Shown piece by piece: positions 37,269 to 46,509 of a stretch of DNA of 64,000 nucleotides. The stretch is from Rhizobium brockwellii (GTDB taxonomy: Bacteria > Pseudomonadota > Alphaproteobacteria > Rhizobiales > Rhizobiaceae), in NCBI RefSeq assembly GCF_000769405.2, contig NZ_CP053439.1, positions 3,410,001-3,474,000 on the forward strand, given 5' to 3'. The number at the start of each line of letters is the position of its first letter. Position 1 is the stretch's first letter. Below the pieces are notes generated by a model. The model saw nothing but the letters and a program-made list of their open reading frames with translations, ran no database searches and was not told the DNA's origin. The translations under genes were made by a program, and so were the position numbers.

Positions 37269-38081
37269 TCAATGCAATTGCGGTTGAACGCTTACGTCCC
37301 GAAGGAAGCTTTCGAAATGGTGGCTGACGTTTTCCTGCCAGTCCGGCGCTCCCTCGGATTTCCCACCATAAATCGAGGGCCAGCCCGTCCCGGCGGGAAG
37401 GACATGCTGGCGCACACCGACGCCGGCCTGTTTCAGGCGGGCACCGTAACCAATTGTTTCGTCGTGCAGAGGATCGTCCTCCGCGGTGAATATCAGCGCC
37501 GGCGCAACGCCTGAAATACGCGAACAGAGGCAAGGCGCCGCATAAGGGTGGCAACCGCCGCCGCTCAGATAGTGGCTCCAGCCCTCCGTCCAGCGCTGGC
37601 GCATGCCGATGGCATCGGCCTTGCGGATCGAGGACGTGCCCATGAAGGGATCGAGCAGCGGCGAAATCAGGACCTGGCCGTCGAGCGCGTCCGGCATCTG
37701 GTCGCGCGCCTTCAGCGCCACGCCGGCGGCAACATTGCCGCCTGCTTCTTCGCCGGCGACGAAGAGCAGCGACTTGCGGTCGCCGAGACCGGCGCGTTTG
37801 TTGGCGAGATAGGTGAAAACGGAGAAGGAGACTTCCAGCGCCTTCGGAAATACATTGCCGGAAAGGCTGCTGTAATCGGCGGCAACGACGATGGCGCCGG
37901 CTTTGGCGAGACTCATCGCTACCGGCCGGTCGACGTGCCTGTCGCTGTCCAGAAACGCGCCGCCATGCAGGTAAAGCACGATCGGCGGACCCTTGCCGTA
38001 GTCGGCGCCCTGGTAGATGCGTGCCGAAACGGGGCCGATGGCCACCTTATCCAGCATCATATCTTTCCATTCCACCGTCAT
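37269..38081 (-). CDS. Alpha/beta-hydrolase-fold protein with missing nucleophile
   Basis: This 270-residue protein resembles hormone-sensitive-lipase-type esterases: it has LYLHGGAFLDSDRH (oxyanion HGGA, residues 39-42) and the later Asp region TAEDDPLHDE. The nucleophile elbow GxSxG reads GEEAGG (residues 110-115), so Ser is replaced by Glu at 112. The usual catalytic His-Gly-Phe segment reads AGTGWPSIYG. It therefore probably lacks esterase activity. It is the first gene of a probable three-gene unit with the RND adaptor and pump, and divergent from a LysR gene. A sensor or binding role is possible. Confidence 0.8.
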   Translation of the reverse strand: MTVEWKDMMLDKVAIGPVSARIYQGADYGKGPPIVLYLHGGAFLDSDRHVDRPVAMSLAKAGAIVVAADYSSLSGNVFPKALEVSFSVFTYLANKRAGLGDRKSLLFVAGEEAGGNVAAGVALKARDQMPDALDGQVLISPLLDPFMGTSSIRKADAIGMRQRWTEGWSHYLSGGGCHPYAAPCLCSRISGVAPALIFTAEDDPLHDETIGYGARLKQAGVGVRQHVLPAGTGWPSIYGGKSEGAPDWQENVSHHFESFLRDVSVQPQLH

Positions 38082-38153
38082 GCTTCGGTCTCTTTTGCAC
38101 CTGCGAAAAGCAGACAACACCTGTCGCTTGCATTTTGTACAAAAAAGATATTG

Positions 38154-38173
38154 TTATTCCAACCAAGGAATAA
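38154..38173. promoter_or_regulatory. Palindromic operator candidate for the LysR regulator
   Basis: TTATTCC-N6-GGAATAA is a perfect dyad in the 163-base gap between the divergent LysR gene and the hydrolase-RND unit. It contains the T-N11-A pattern that LysR regulators bind. Confidence 0.5.
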
Positions 38174-38244
38174 GAAGCTATAACGCGATAACACTGTTCC
38201 AGATCTCGAACAATGGTGCAACGCAAACTGCGGATTTGAAACCG

Positions 38245-39156
38245 ATGGATCAGCTCTCGGCAATGCGCGTCTTCATTCGCGTCGTGGAGACGGGCAATTT
38301 CACCCGCGCCGCCGACATGCTCGCCATGCCCAAGGCGACGGTGACCAATCTCATCCAGGGTCTTGAGGCGCATTTGCGCACCAAGCTTTTGAACCGTACC
38401 ACACGCCGGGTGATGGTGACCACGGACGGCGCGCTTTATTACGAACGCGCCGCCCAGATCATTTCGGAACTGGAAGAGCTCGACGGCAGTCTCTCCAATT
38501 CGCAGAGCCTGCCGAGCGGACGGCTGCGTGTCGAGATGGCCGGCGCTTTCGCCGATTGGATCGTCGTTCCGGCACTTTGCGATTTCTACCAGCGTTATCC
38601 CGATATCCGTATCGACCTCGGTGTCGGCGACCGCACGGTCGATTATCTTGCGGAAAATGTCGATTGCGCGCTGCGGGCCGGCACGCCGGCCGACCAGTCG
38701 CTGATTGCGCGGCGCGTCTCCGAAGTCGAGATGATCACCTGTGCTTCGCCGAGCTACATCCAGAAATTCGGCATGCCCGAGCGGCCGGAGGATCTGGAGG
38801 CGGATCATTACTCCGTCAACTATTTCCGCGCCCAGAACAACCGGACGCTGCCCTTCGAATTTCGCCGGCACAACGAGGTGATCGAGACCAGTCCGCGTTA
38901 CATCGCCTCGGTCAACGATAGCCGCACCTATCTGACGGCTGCGCTGACGGGTCTCGGCATTGCGCAGGTGCCGATCTTCATGGCGCGCGAGCCGATGGCA
39001 AGAGGCGAACTCGTTCGCGTGCTGCCGGATTGGCGTCGCGATCCGCTGCCGCTTTACGTCGTCTACCCCCCGAACCGCCATCTCAGCAACAAGGTCCGTG
39101 TCTTCGTCGACTGGCTGGTGAAGCTTCTGGTCGAGGCGAGATTGAACGACGTCTGA
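38245..39156 (+). CDS. LysR-family transcriptional regulator
   Basis: This 303-residue regulator has an N-terminal winged helix (residues 1-62, MDQLSAMRVFIRVVETGNFTRAADMLAMPKATVTNLIQGLE) and a LysR substrate-binding domain from about residue 90. It ends VRVFVDWLVKLLVEARL, the pattern of the PA0477/DsdC-like subgroup. The ATG at 38245 starts the conserved domain; a longer open frame upstream is not needed. It is divergent from the hydrolase-adaptor-pump genes and probably controls them. A closely similar regulator lies at 41260. Confidence 0.93.
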   Translation: MDQLSAMRVFIRVVETGNFTRAADMLAMPKATVTNLIQGLEAHLRTKLLNRTTRRVMVTTDGALYYERAAQIISELEELDGSLSNSQSLPSGRLRVEMAGAFADWIVVPALCDFYQRYPDIRIDLGVGDRTVDYLAENVDCALRAGTPADQSLIARRVSEVEMITCASPSYIQKFGMPERPEDLEADHYSVNYFRAQNNRTLPFEFRRHNEVIETSPRYIASVNDSRTYLTAALTGLGIAQVPIFMAREPMARGELVRVLPDWRRDPLPLYVVYPPNRHLSNKVRVFVDWLVKLLVEARLNDV

Positions 39157-39171
39157 GCGCCAAGACAAATA

Positions 39172-39206
39172 CGGCCCGGAAGGCAGGGGAAACCTTCGAC
39201 GGGCCG
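39172..39206 (+). terminator. Hairpin after the LysR gene
   Basis: CGGCCCGGAAGG and CCTTC-GA-CGGGCCG pair with a two-base bulge. It lies 15 bases after the LysR stop. A U-tract is lacking, so the terminator role is tentative. Confidence 0.4.
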
Positions 39207-39421
39207 CAATGTACAACTTTGAACATCAAGGCTGTCGCACCGTGGAAAGGGCGCGGCAGGCTTTGGAGGTCGGAAGAGAGCGGCAGGGAATTCCACTCTC
39301 TCGCTCTAAACAGATATATGCACTCCCCACAGGATTGTAAGGAAAAATTCCGCAATCACGTTCACATAATTGCGATGACGGCTTGGCGCCCATGGTCCCG
39401 CGCGCGGTGGCGGGCCAGATT

Positions 39422-40324
39422 TCAATTCCCGACAACCGGCTTCAGCAAATCCTCGAGGCCGATGCGGCGGAACAATTCTGCCCGGACACGGTCAGCGACG
39501 CCGTTGACGATCTCCGCGCCGTCCTCGGATGGATCGATATGGACGCGGAACGGTCTCGTACCAAATGGCTTGCCGACGACATCGACGATGGCCGCGGCAA
39601 CCGCGCCGGCATCGGCGTCGGCAGGTTCGAGTGCTGCTAGGCCCTGCAGCGCCTGTTCCGGCAAGCCCTTGTAGGGTCCTTCATTATATTCGGCGGCGCG
39701 GGCAGTATCATCAGGCGAGCCGGAATGGGCGAAATGGTTGGTGCCCTTGGTGAAGGCGCCGGGCACGATGATCGAGGTCTCGATGCCCCAGCGGGTAAGC
39801 TCGCCGGCATAGGAGACGGCAAGTGAATCCATCGCCGCCTTGGCGGCGAAATAGGGCGAGAGATAGGGAGGGGTGCCGCCGCGGCTGCTCGATGACGACA
39901 CCCAGACCACCAGGCCCCTGCCCTGCCTGCGCAGATACGGAAGTGCCGCACGATTGACGCGCTGGGTGGAGAGCACGTTGATGTCGAAGAGCTCGGCGAA
40001 CTGTTCCGGCGTGAAGGCTTCGGCCGGGCCGAAGGACATATGGCCGGCATTGTGAATGATGACATCGAGGCGGCCCGCATCGGCGATGATCCTGGCGATG
40101 CCTGATACAACCGAAGCGTCGGAGGCGACATCGAGTTCGACAGAGCGCAGATCGACATTGTTCTCCCTGGCGAATTCAGCCGCATCGGCGACGGCCGGAG
40201 CGTTGCGGCCTTCCGTGGCGCGCATGCCGGCACAGACGGTATGGCCGGCCTTGGCGAGGGCGCGGGCGGTGAGCGCGCCGAAACCGCTGGAAGCGCCGGT
40301 GATGACGATGACTTGTTTGCTCAT
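39422..40324 (-). CDS. Short-chain dehydrogenase/reductase (300 aa)
   Basis: This 300-residue Rossmann-fold oxidoreductase has the coenzyme motif TGASSGFGALTARAL, the NAG motif IIHNAGHMSFGP and the catalytic tetrad with Ser in VVWVSSSSSRGG and Tyr-Lys in SPYFAAKAAMD. The extended C-terminus is normal for the subgroup acting on unknown carbonyl compounds. It lies 87 bases downstream of a second SDR gene in the same direction; the pair is flanked by two LysR regulators. Confidence 0.9.
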   Translation of the reverse strand: MSKQVIVITGASSGFGALTARALAKAGHTVCAGMRATEGRNAPAVADAAEFARENNVDLRSVELDVASDASVVSGIARIIADAGRLDVIIHNAGHMSFGPAEAFTPEQFAELFDINVLSTQRVNRAALPYLRRQGRGLVVWVSSSSSRGGTPPYLSPYFAAKAAMDSLAVSYAGELTRWGIETSIIVPGAFTKGTNHFAHSGSPDDTARAAEYNEGPYKGLPEQALQGLAALEPADADAGAVAAAIVDVVGKPFGTRPFRVHIDPSEDGAEIVNGVADRVRAELFRRIGLEDLLKPVVGN

Positions 40325-40411
40325 GGTCCTATTCCTTCTGGATTCGATTGGGGTTGCTTGAAGTGGAAACTTTGAGTTGGCGGCAGCCTGGAGACTGCCG
40401 CCGGTCTTTCG

Positions 40412-41155
40412 TCAGATCACGCCGCCATTGGCGCGCAGCGTCTGGCCGTTGATCCAGCCACCATCAGGGCCGGCGAGGAAAGCAACCGCAGATGCGATGT
40501 CTTCCGGTGTGCCGAGGCGTTCCAGCGGGTTCATTTTCGCCGTGCGGGCGATGAGTTCGTCCGACTTGCCGTTAAGGAAAAGGTCGGTGGCGACTGGACC
40601 GGGCGCGACGGCGTTGACGGTGATGTTGCGGCCCCGCATCTCCTTGGCCATGATCGCCGTCAGCGTTTCCACCGCAGCTTTGGTAGCGGCATAGACGCCG
40701 TAGGTTTCGAGCTTCAGGCCGACGACTGAGGTCGAGAAGTTGACGACCCGGCCGCCGTCGCGCAGACGCTTGGCTGCCTCGCGCAACGTATTGAAGGTGC
40801 CCTTCAGATTGACGCCGATCTGCCGATCGAAATTGGCGTCATCGGCCTCGGCGAGCGGGGAGAGCATCATGATGCCGGCGTTGTTGACCAGCACGTCGAC
40901 GCCGCCGAAGGCGGTTTCCGCGGCATCGAACATGCGGCGGACGGCTTCGGCATCGCTGACATCGGCTTTCGCCGTCAGCGCCTTGCCGCCGGCCTGCTCG
41001 ATCTCCTTTACCAGTTCCTCGGCCGGAGCGGCATTGCCGGAATAGTTGATGACGACGGTGAAACCGTCATTGGCGAGGCGTCGGGCGACTGCCGCTCCGA
41101 TGCCGCGGGAAGCGCCGGTGACCAGTGCCACCTTGCCGTTTTCTGTGGAAGCCAT
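40412..41155 (-). CDS. Short-chain dehydrogenase/reductase (247 aa, FabG-like)
   Basis: This 247-residue classical SDR has TGASRGIGAAVARRL, VLVNNAGIMMLSPL, the catalytic Ser in VVNFSTSVVGL and YAATKAAVETL, and ends GWINGQTLRANGGVI. It resembles glucose-1-dehydrogenase/FabG-type reductases, but the substrate is unknown. It is the first gene of a two-SDR unit and lies divergent from the LysR gene at 41260, which is its likely regulator. Confidence 0.92.
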   Translation of the reverse strand: MASTENGKVALVTGASRGIGAAVARRLANDGFTVVINYSGNAAPAEELVKEIEQAGGKALTAKADVSDAEAVRRMFDAAETAFGGVDVLVNNAGIMMLSPLAEADDANFDRQIGVNLKGTFNTLREAAKRLRDGGRVVNFSTSVVGLKLETYGVYAATKAAVETLTAIMAKEMRGRNITVNAVAPGPVATDLFLNGKSDELIARTAKMNPLERLGTPEDIASAVAFLAGPDGGWINGQTLRANGGVI

Positions 41156-41259
41156 TGTCCTTCTCCTTCATCCTGCGCCGCAGCGCGTTTTCGATGAGGA
41201 GAAGATAAACCTGTTCATTCTGCGGATAATCGTGCATTCTTCGGCGTCACTATCCGGGA

Positions 41260-42183
41260 ATGACGAACAAACAGATGGACAGATTTGATGCCATGCGCGT
41301 GTTTTGCCGTGTCGTGGAACGCCGCAGCTTCACGCTTGCCGCCGAAGACACCGGCCTGCCGCGCTCGACCGTCACCGATGCGGTGAAGCAACTCGAAGCC
41401 CGCCTCGGTGTGCGCCTGCTCCAGCGCACGACGCGCCATGTCAGCCCGACGCTCGACGGCGAAGCCTATTACCAGCGCTGCCTGTCTATCCTCGCCGATA
41501 TCGAGGATGCCGAAGGCGCCTTTGCCGGCGCCAAGCCGAAAGGTATGCTGCGCGTCGACGTGCACGGCACGCTTGCCCGCCATTTCGTGCTGCCGAGCCT
41601 GCCGTCCTTCCTTGAAAACTATCCCGACATCGAATTCTACATGAGCGAGGGCGACCGGCTGGTCGATCTGGTGCGCGAAGGCATCGACTGCGTGCTGCGC
41701 GTCGGCACGCCGCAAGACAGCGACATGGTCGCCCGGCGCGTCGCCATGCTTGATGAGGTGACACTCGCCTCTCCCGATTATATCGCCACCCACGGTTTGC
41801 CGCAGCATCCCGACGGGCTTGCTGGCCATCGCATGGTCGGCTTCCGTTCAAGCAGCACCGGCAGTCTGTTGCCGCTCGAATTCATCGTCGACGGCACAGT
41901 GCGTGACGTCACCATTCCCGCTACCGTCGCGGTCAACGCCGCCGAAAGCTATATTTCAGCGGCGAGGATAGGCCTCGGCATGATTCAGATCCCGCGCTAT
42001 CACGCTGAAAAAGACCTTGCCGAGGGAACGCTGATCCATGTGCTCAAGGATTTTCCGCTGACTCCGACACCGGTTTCCCTGCTCTACCCCCGCAACCGCC
42101 AGCTTTCGCCGCGCGTGCGCGTCTTCATCGACTGGCTGGTGAAGGTCTTCGCTCGACAAAATTCCGAAAACGCGCTTCACTAA
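41260..42183 (+). CDS. LysR-family transcriptional regulator
   Basis: This 307-residue regulator has the winged helix MDRFDAMRVFCRVVERRSFTLAAEDTGLPRSTVTDAVKQLEARLG and a substrate-binding domain, ending VRVFIDWLVKVFARQ. It is clearly related to the LysR at 38245, sharing AMRVF-RVVE at the start and the same C-terminal RVRVF-DWLVK. It is divergent from the SDR pair and likely controls it. The second Met (41275) is an alternative start. Confidence 0.93.
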   Translation: MTNKQMDRFDAMRVFCRVVERRSFTLAAEDTGLPRSTVTDAVKQLEARLGVRLLQRTTRHVSPTLDGEAYYQRCLSILADIEDAEGAFAGAKPKGMLRVDVHGTLARHFVLPSLPSFLENYPDIEFYMSEGDRLVDLVREGIDCVLRVGTPQDSDMVARRVAMLDEVTLASPDYIATHGLPQHPDGLAGHRMVGFRSSSTGSLLPLEFIVDGTVRDVTIPATVAVNAAESYISAARIGLGMIQIPRYHAEKDLAEGTLIHVLKDFPLTPTPVSLLYPRNRQLSPRVRVFIDWLVKVFARQNSENALH

Positions 42184-42198
42184 AATGCGCCTTGCTAA

Positions 42199-42537
<339 letters not shown>

Positions 42538-42544
42538 TGTCTGT

Positions 42545-42576
42545 GGCCGAAAACATGAAGCGGTTTCGGGATGACG
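42545..42576. repeat. Possible degenerate family 2 repeat fragment
   Basis: GGCCGAAAACATGAAGCGGTTTCGGGATGACG has the CCGAAAA / TTTCGG arms and GCGGTTT word seen in rhizobial repeats. The match is loose. Confidence 0.3.
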
Positions 42577-42589
42577 GCGAGCGCGCTGA

Positions 42590-43207
42590 ATGTTATCTGC
42601 GTCTGATATGACCGACGGTGGAACGATATCAGGCGCGGTCGGCGCCGGCCCCCTTACGGGCGAAAGCCTCAGGAAATTTTTCGAGCGCGATGCGGTCACC
42701 GTCTCTCGCGACCTGCTCGGCTGCCATCTGACCGTGGATGACGTCGGCGGACGCATCACCGAGACCGAAGCCTATTATCCCGACGACGAGGCCTCGCACA
42801 GTTTCCGCGGCCCGACAAAACGCAACGGCGCCATGTATGGCAAGCCGGGCAACGTCTATATCTACCGCATCTACGGCATGTACTGGTGCCTGAATTTCGT
42901 CTGCCATCCGGGCTCGGCTGCACTCATCCGCGCCCTGGAGCCGGAAACGGGAATCCCTCAGATGATGGAGCGGCGCGCCACCGATATGCTGACGTCGCTC
43001 TGCAGCGGCCCCGGCAAGCTCTGCCAGGCGCTTGGCGTCGATATCGCGATCAACGACCGGCTGCTCGATCGCCCGCCCTATGCGATCGCGCCGTCGGCAC
43101 CTGTGCCGATCGTCTCGGGAAAACGCATCGGCATCACGAAAAATGCCGAAGCACCATGGCGCTTCGGCATTCAGGGGTCGCGTTTTCTCAGCAAGCCGTT
43201 TCGCTAA
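42590..43207 (+). CDS. DNA-3-methyladenine glycosylase (AAG/MPG family)
   Basis: This 205-residue base-excision enzyme removes alkylated purines from DNA. It shows the family core VGGRITETEAYYPDDEASHSFRGPTKRN with the catalytic Glu, MYGKPGNVYIYRIYGMYWCLNFV and GPGKLCQALGVD. The ATG at 42608 is an alternative start; neither has a clear ribosome binding site. It stands between a small hypothetical gene and the convergent emrB, with a hairpin repeat after it. Confidence 0.92.
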   Translation: MLSASDMTDGGTISGAVGAGPLTGESLRKFFERDAVTVSRDLLGCHLTVDDVGGRITETEAYYPDDEASHSFRGPTKRNGAMYGKPGNVYIYRIYGMYWCLNFVCHPGSAALIRALEPETGIPQMMERRATDMLTSLCSGPGKLCQALGVDIAINDRLLDRPPYAIAPSAPVPIVSGKRIGITKNAEAPWRFGIQGSRFLSKPFR

Positions 43208-43253
43208 AGCAATTCCAGGAAAAGTGCGAAGCGGTTTTCCGTCCGGAATTGCG
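43204..43253. repeat. Rhizobial palindromic repeat, family 3
   Basis: GCAATTCC at 43209-43216 pairs exactly with GGAATTGC at 43245-43252; inside are GGAAAAGTGCGAAGCGGTTTTCC, itself with GGAAAA / TTTTCC arms. It lies between convergent genes and overlaps the glycosylase stop codon, so it may also terminate transcription. Confidence 0.65.
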
Positions 43254-43267
43254 GCAACGCCTGGAGT

Positions 43268-44809
43268 TCATTCCATGACGGCGCTGTGGTCGACGGCGGG
43301 TGCTGCTTTCGGCTTGCGCAGCAGCAGAACCAGCGGAATGACCGCAAGCGACATCAGCATCAGCAGCTTGAAATCGTCCATATAGGCGATGATCGTCGCT
43401 TGCAGCGTGATGATCTCGTTGAGCGAGGCGCGGCCGGCCGCCGTCACCGGGCTGAGCCCCTGCGCAGCCACCGCATTGAAGGCGTGGTTGAACGGCGTCA
43501 CATAGGCCGCGATCGATTCATGATTGCTCTGCGTGTTCTCGACGATCAGCGCCGAGACGATCGAGATGCCGACCGCCGAGCCGATGTTTCGCGACAGGTT
43601 GTAGAGACCGGTGCCGTCGCCACGCATATGGGCGGGCAACGTGGAAAAAGCGATCGTCGTCAGCGGCACGAACAGAAAGCCGAGGCCGGCACCCTGGATG
43701 AAGCCGACCGAGACGATCGTCCATTGCGAGACGTCGGGTGTCCAGCCGGTCATGTCGTACATCGCCCATGCGGTGAGGCCCAAGCCGAGCGCCAGCAATG
43801 CGCGCGTATCGACCTTGCCGACCAGCCGCCCGACGATGAACATGCAGAGCATGGTGCCGAGCCCGCGCGGCCCCATGACGATGCCGGCAGTGATGACGGG
43901 ATAGCCCATCAGCGTCTGCAGATAGGGCGTCATCAGCGCCAGTGAGGCGAGATAGGTGATGCCGACCACGAAGATGAAGATCATGCTGATCGAGAAGTTC
44001 TGGTCGAGGAACAGCTTCGGATTCACGAAGGATTTCTCCGCCGTCAGCGTATGCACGATCAGCAGATAGAAGGCTGAGGCGCAGATCAACGCCTCGAGCA
44101 TGATCTCACCGGAAGAGAACCAGTCGAGCTGCTCGCCGCGGTCGAGGAAGAGCTGCAGCGCGGCGATGCCGAGGCTCATCATCCCGAAGCCGAACCAGTC
44201 CAGTTTGGCGAGCAGATCCCTCTTGGTCTCGGTGACGTAGACGACAATGCCCATGAAGGCCAGCGCGCCGATCGGCACGTTGATATAAAACACCCAGCGC
44301 CAGCTGATATTGTCGGTCAGCCAACCGCCGATGACAGGCCCAAGCACCGGCCCGACCATGACTGAGACGCCGAAAAGGGCCATCGCCGAGCCGCGCTCCT
44401 CGACCGTGTAGATGTCGAGGAGGATGCCCTGGGAAAGCGGCACCAGCGATGCCCCAAACAGGCCCTGCAGCAGACGGAAGGCGACGATCTGGTTCAGCGA
44501 TTGCGCCAGGCCACAGAGAACGGAGGCCGCCACGAAGCCGGCAATGGCGACGAGCAGCACGCGTTTGCGGCCGAACTTAGCGGCAAGGAAGCCCGACGGC
44601 GGCGTCATGATTGCCGCCGCGACGATATAGGAGGTCAGCACCCAGTTGATCTGGTCGGCAGAGGCCGACACGCTGCCCTGGATATAGGGCAGCGCCACGT
44701 TGGCAATCGTCGTGTCCAGCGCCTGCATGATGACGGCGAGAATGACGCAGGCCGTGATCGCACCGCGATTGGCAATCGGCGTCGCCGGAGAAGCGGGAGC
44801 GTTACTCAT
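43268..44809 (-). CDS. emrB: DHA2-family multidrug MFS transporter EmrB
   Basis: This 513-residue inner-membrane antiporter has 14 predicted helices. Typical elements are VILAVIMQALDTTIANVALPYI (helix 1), PPSGFLAAKFGRKRVLL (motif A), FRLLQGLFGASLVPLSQG and the motif C region VMVGPVLGPVIGGWL. With EmrA it pumps drugs across both membranes through a TolC-type channel. The ATG at 44809 gives the standard N-terminus and overlaps the emrA stop by eight bases. It is the last gene of marR-emrA-emrB. It resembles the R. etli RmrAB flavonoid/phytoalexin pump in type. Confidence 0.95.
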   Translation of the reverse strand: MSNAPASPATPIANRGAITACVILAVIMQALDTTIANVALPYIQGSVSASADQINWVLTSYIVAAAIMTPPSGFLAAKFGRKRVLLVAIAGFVAASVLCGLAQSLNQIVAFRLLQGLFGASLVPLSQGILLDIYTVEERGSAMALFGVSVMVGPVLGPVIGGWLTDNISWRWVFYINVPIGALAFMGIVVYVTETKRDLLAKLDWFGFGMMSLGIAALQLFLDRGEQLDWFSSGEIMLEALICASAFYLLIVHTLTAEKSFVNPKLFLDQNFSISMIFIFVVGITYLASLALMTPYLQTLMGYPVITAGIVMGPRGLGTMLCMFIVGRLVGKVDTRALLALGLGLTAWAMYDMTGWTPDVSQWTIVSVGFIQGAGLGFLFVPLTTIAFSTLPAHMRGDGTGLYNLSRNIGSAVGISIVSALIVENTQSNHESIAAYVTPFNHAFNAVAAQGLSPVTAAGRASLNEIITLQATIIAYMDDFKLLMLMSLAVIPLVLLLRKPKAAPAVDHSAVME

Positions 44810-46037
44810 GATCCTTGCCCTGAGGCCGGCCCAGAAGCTTGTTGACGAAATCAGGCAGGCCGCGGGCATGGCCGGTCTCGACATCGACCACCGTGCTCAT
44901 GCCGACGCGCAGCGGCGGCTTGCCGTCGGTGTCCTCGATGCTAACGCGCATCGGAATGCGCTGGACGACCTTCACCCAGTTGCCCGTCGTGTTCTGCGCC
45001 GGCAGCAGCGAGAAGCTGGAGCCGGAGGCCGGGCTGATGCTCTCGACCTTGCCCTTCCATGTCACGCCGGGATAGGTGTCGACATAGATATCGGCCGTCT
45101 GGCCGGGCTTGACGTAGGTAAGTTCGGTTTCCTTCGGGCTGGCGGCGATCCACAGATGGTCGGTGGCAACAAGCGAGAAGGCCTGTTGCGAAGCCTGCAG
45201 GTAGGAGTCGACCTGCAGCGCGTTGACATTGGTGACGATGCCGTCGAACGGCGCCTTGACGACGCTGTGGTCGAGTTCGCGCTGGGCATTGTCGACCTGC
45301 GACTTGGCCTGCAGATAGAGCGGGTTTTCCTCGGCCGGCTGCTCGGCATTGCCGCCGAGCTGGGCGAGTGTCGTTGCGGCTTCCGCCTTGGCGACGGCAA
45401 CCTTCTGCTGCGCGGCTTCTAGATTGTGCTTGGCTTCGTCATAGGCCGACTGCGTCGCGCTGCCGTTGTTGACGAGGTTCTGTTGCCGGTCGAACTGATC
45501 CTGATGATAGGGCAGATCGGCTTGCGCCTGCGTGATCTCGGCAAGCGACTGCTGATAGCTGGCCTTGAGATTCATGATCTGGTTGCGCTGCGCGCCGAGC
45601 TGCGCCTTGGCGCCATCAAGCGCGATCTTGAAAGAATCCGACCGCAGGCTGAAGAGCACCTGTCCCGCCTTGACCGCCTCGTTCTCATGCACGTTGATCT
45701 GGTCGACGATGCCCGAGACGTCGGTGGTAAGTCCGACCATGTCGGCCTGGATATAGGCGTTGTCGGTCGACATCACCTGGCCGCCATTTACGTAATAATA
45801 ACCGCCGACGACGAGCGCCACCGGCAGCACGGCAAACAGGATCGGCCGCGTGAGACTGCGCCGGCGGCGGACCTTGTTGCCGCCAGGCGCAGCCACGGCG
45901 GCAGCCGGCGCTGAATTGGATGAAGGCGCTTCGGCTACCGTTTCCTGCTGTTTCGCTTCATTGTCTTCGACAGGAGTCTTGGTCTTGGTCTTGGCATTGG
46001 CGTCGGCAACGACACGGAGGGGGGATTGATCAGCCAT
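44802..46037 (-). CDS. emrA: EmrA-type membrane fusion protein
   Basis: This 411-residue adaptor has a disordered Lys/Thr/Ala-rich N-terminus, one membrane helix (ILFAVLPVALVVGGYYYVNGG, about residues 72-92), the lipoyl segment VHENEAVKAGQVLFSLRSDSF, a long alpha-hairpin (about 150-250) and HSVVKAPFDGIVTNVNALQVDSYL. This arrangement is that of EmrA. It bridges EmrB to an outer-membrane channel. Its start overlaps the marR stop by eight bases and its stop overlaps the emrB start, so the three genes are translationally coupled. Confidence 0.95.
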   Translation of the reverse strand: MADQSPLRVVADANAKTKTKTPVEDNEAKQQETVAEAPSSNSAPAAAVAAPGGNKVRRRRSLTRPILFAVLPVALVVGGYYYVNGGQVMSTDNAYIQADMVGLTTDVSGIVDQINVHENEAVKAGQVLFSLRSDSFKIALDGAKAQLGAQRNQIMNLKASYQQSLAEITQAQADLPYHQDQFDRQQNLVNNGSATQSAYDEAKHNLEAAQQKVAVAKAEAATTLAQLGGNAEQPAEENPLYLQAKSQVDNAQRELDHSVVKAPFDGIVTNVNALQVDSYLQASQQAFSLVATDHLWIAASPKETELTYVKPGQTADIYVDTYPGVTWKGKVESISPASGSSFSLLPAQNTTGNWVKVVQRIPMRVSIEDTDGKPPLRVGMSTVVDVETGHARGLPDFVNKLLGRPQGKDHE

Positions 46038-46494
46038 CGTTCGTCTCATTCTCGTCAACCGGGCTCCGGCATGCCTGAACCAGGTTCGTCTTCATTACGG
46101 ATAGGATGTGGAAAAGCAGCTCGCGCTGCTCTGGCGAAACGCCTTGCAACGCTTCTGCGCGGGTGGTGTCGCCGAGCTCGCGCATTTCGGCGAGCAACGG
46201 GTGCGCCTCGTCGCGCATATAGAGCAGCCAGATGCGCCGGTCGGTCGGGTGCTGGCGGCGCTCGATCAGCCCGCGCTCGGCGAGCTTGTCGAGAATGCGA
46301 ACCAGCGTGATCGGCTCGACTTCGAGGATTTCGGCAAGGCCGCCCTGATGGATGCCTTCATTGTTCGAGAGATAGGCAAGCGTTTGCCATTGCGACCGGG
46401 TCAGCCCAAGGCACTTCGCGCGCTGCTCGAACCGCTTGCGCAGCAACCGTGCGACGTCGTGGAGAAGGAAACCGAGGGTCGGAGTGGCATTCAT
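46030..46494 (-). CDS. MarR-family repressor of emrAB
   Basis: This 154-residue regulator has the MarR winged helix: LTRSQWQTLAYLSNNEGIHQGGLAEILEVEPITLVRILDKLAERGLIERRQHPTDRR-type sequence, including the wing with the DRR motif (about residues 84-95). It is the first gene of marR-emrA-emrB and very probably represses the operon until an inducer binds. A perfect palindrome 20 bases before its ATG is the likely operator. Confidence 0.93.
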   Translation of the reverse strand: MNATPTLGFLLHDVARLLRKRFEQRAKCLGLTRSQWQTLAYLSNNEGIHQGGLAEILEVEPITLVRILDKLAERGLIERRQHPTDRRIWLLYMRDEAHPLLAEMRELGDTTRAEALQGVSPEQRELLFHILSVMKTNLVQACRSPVDENETNDG

Positions 46495-46509
46495 GAAAAC
46501 CTATGACTG

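Noticed and set aside
41223..41256. CGGATA ... TATCCG inverted repeat upstream of the second LysR gene
   Set aside because: A 6-bp repeat spaced by 22 bases is easily due to chance.
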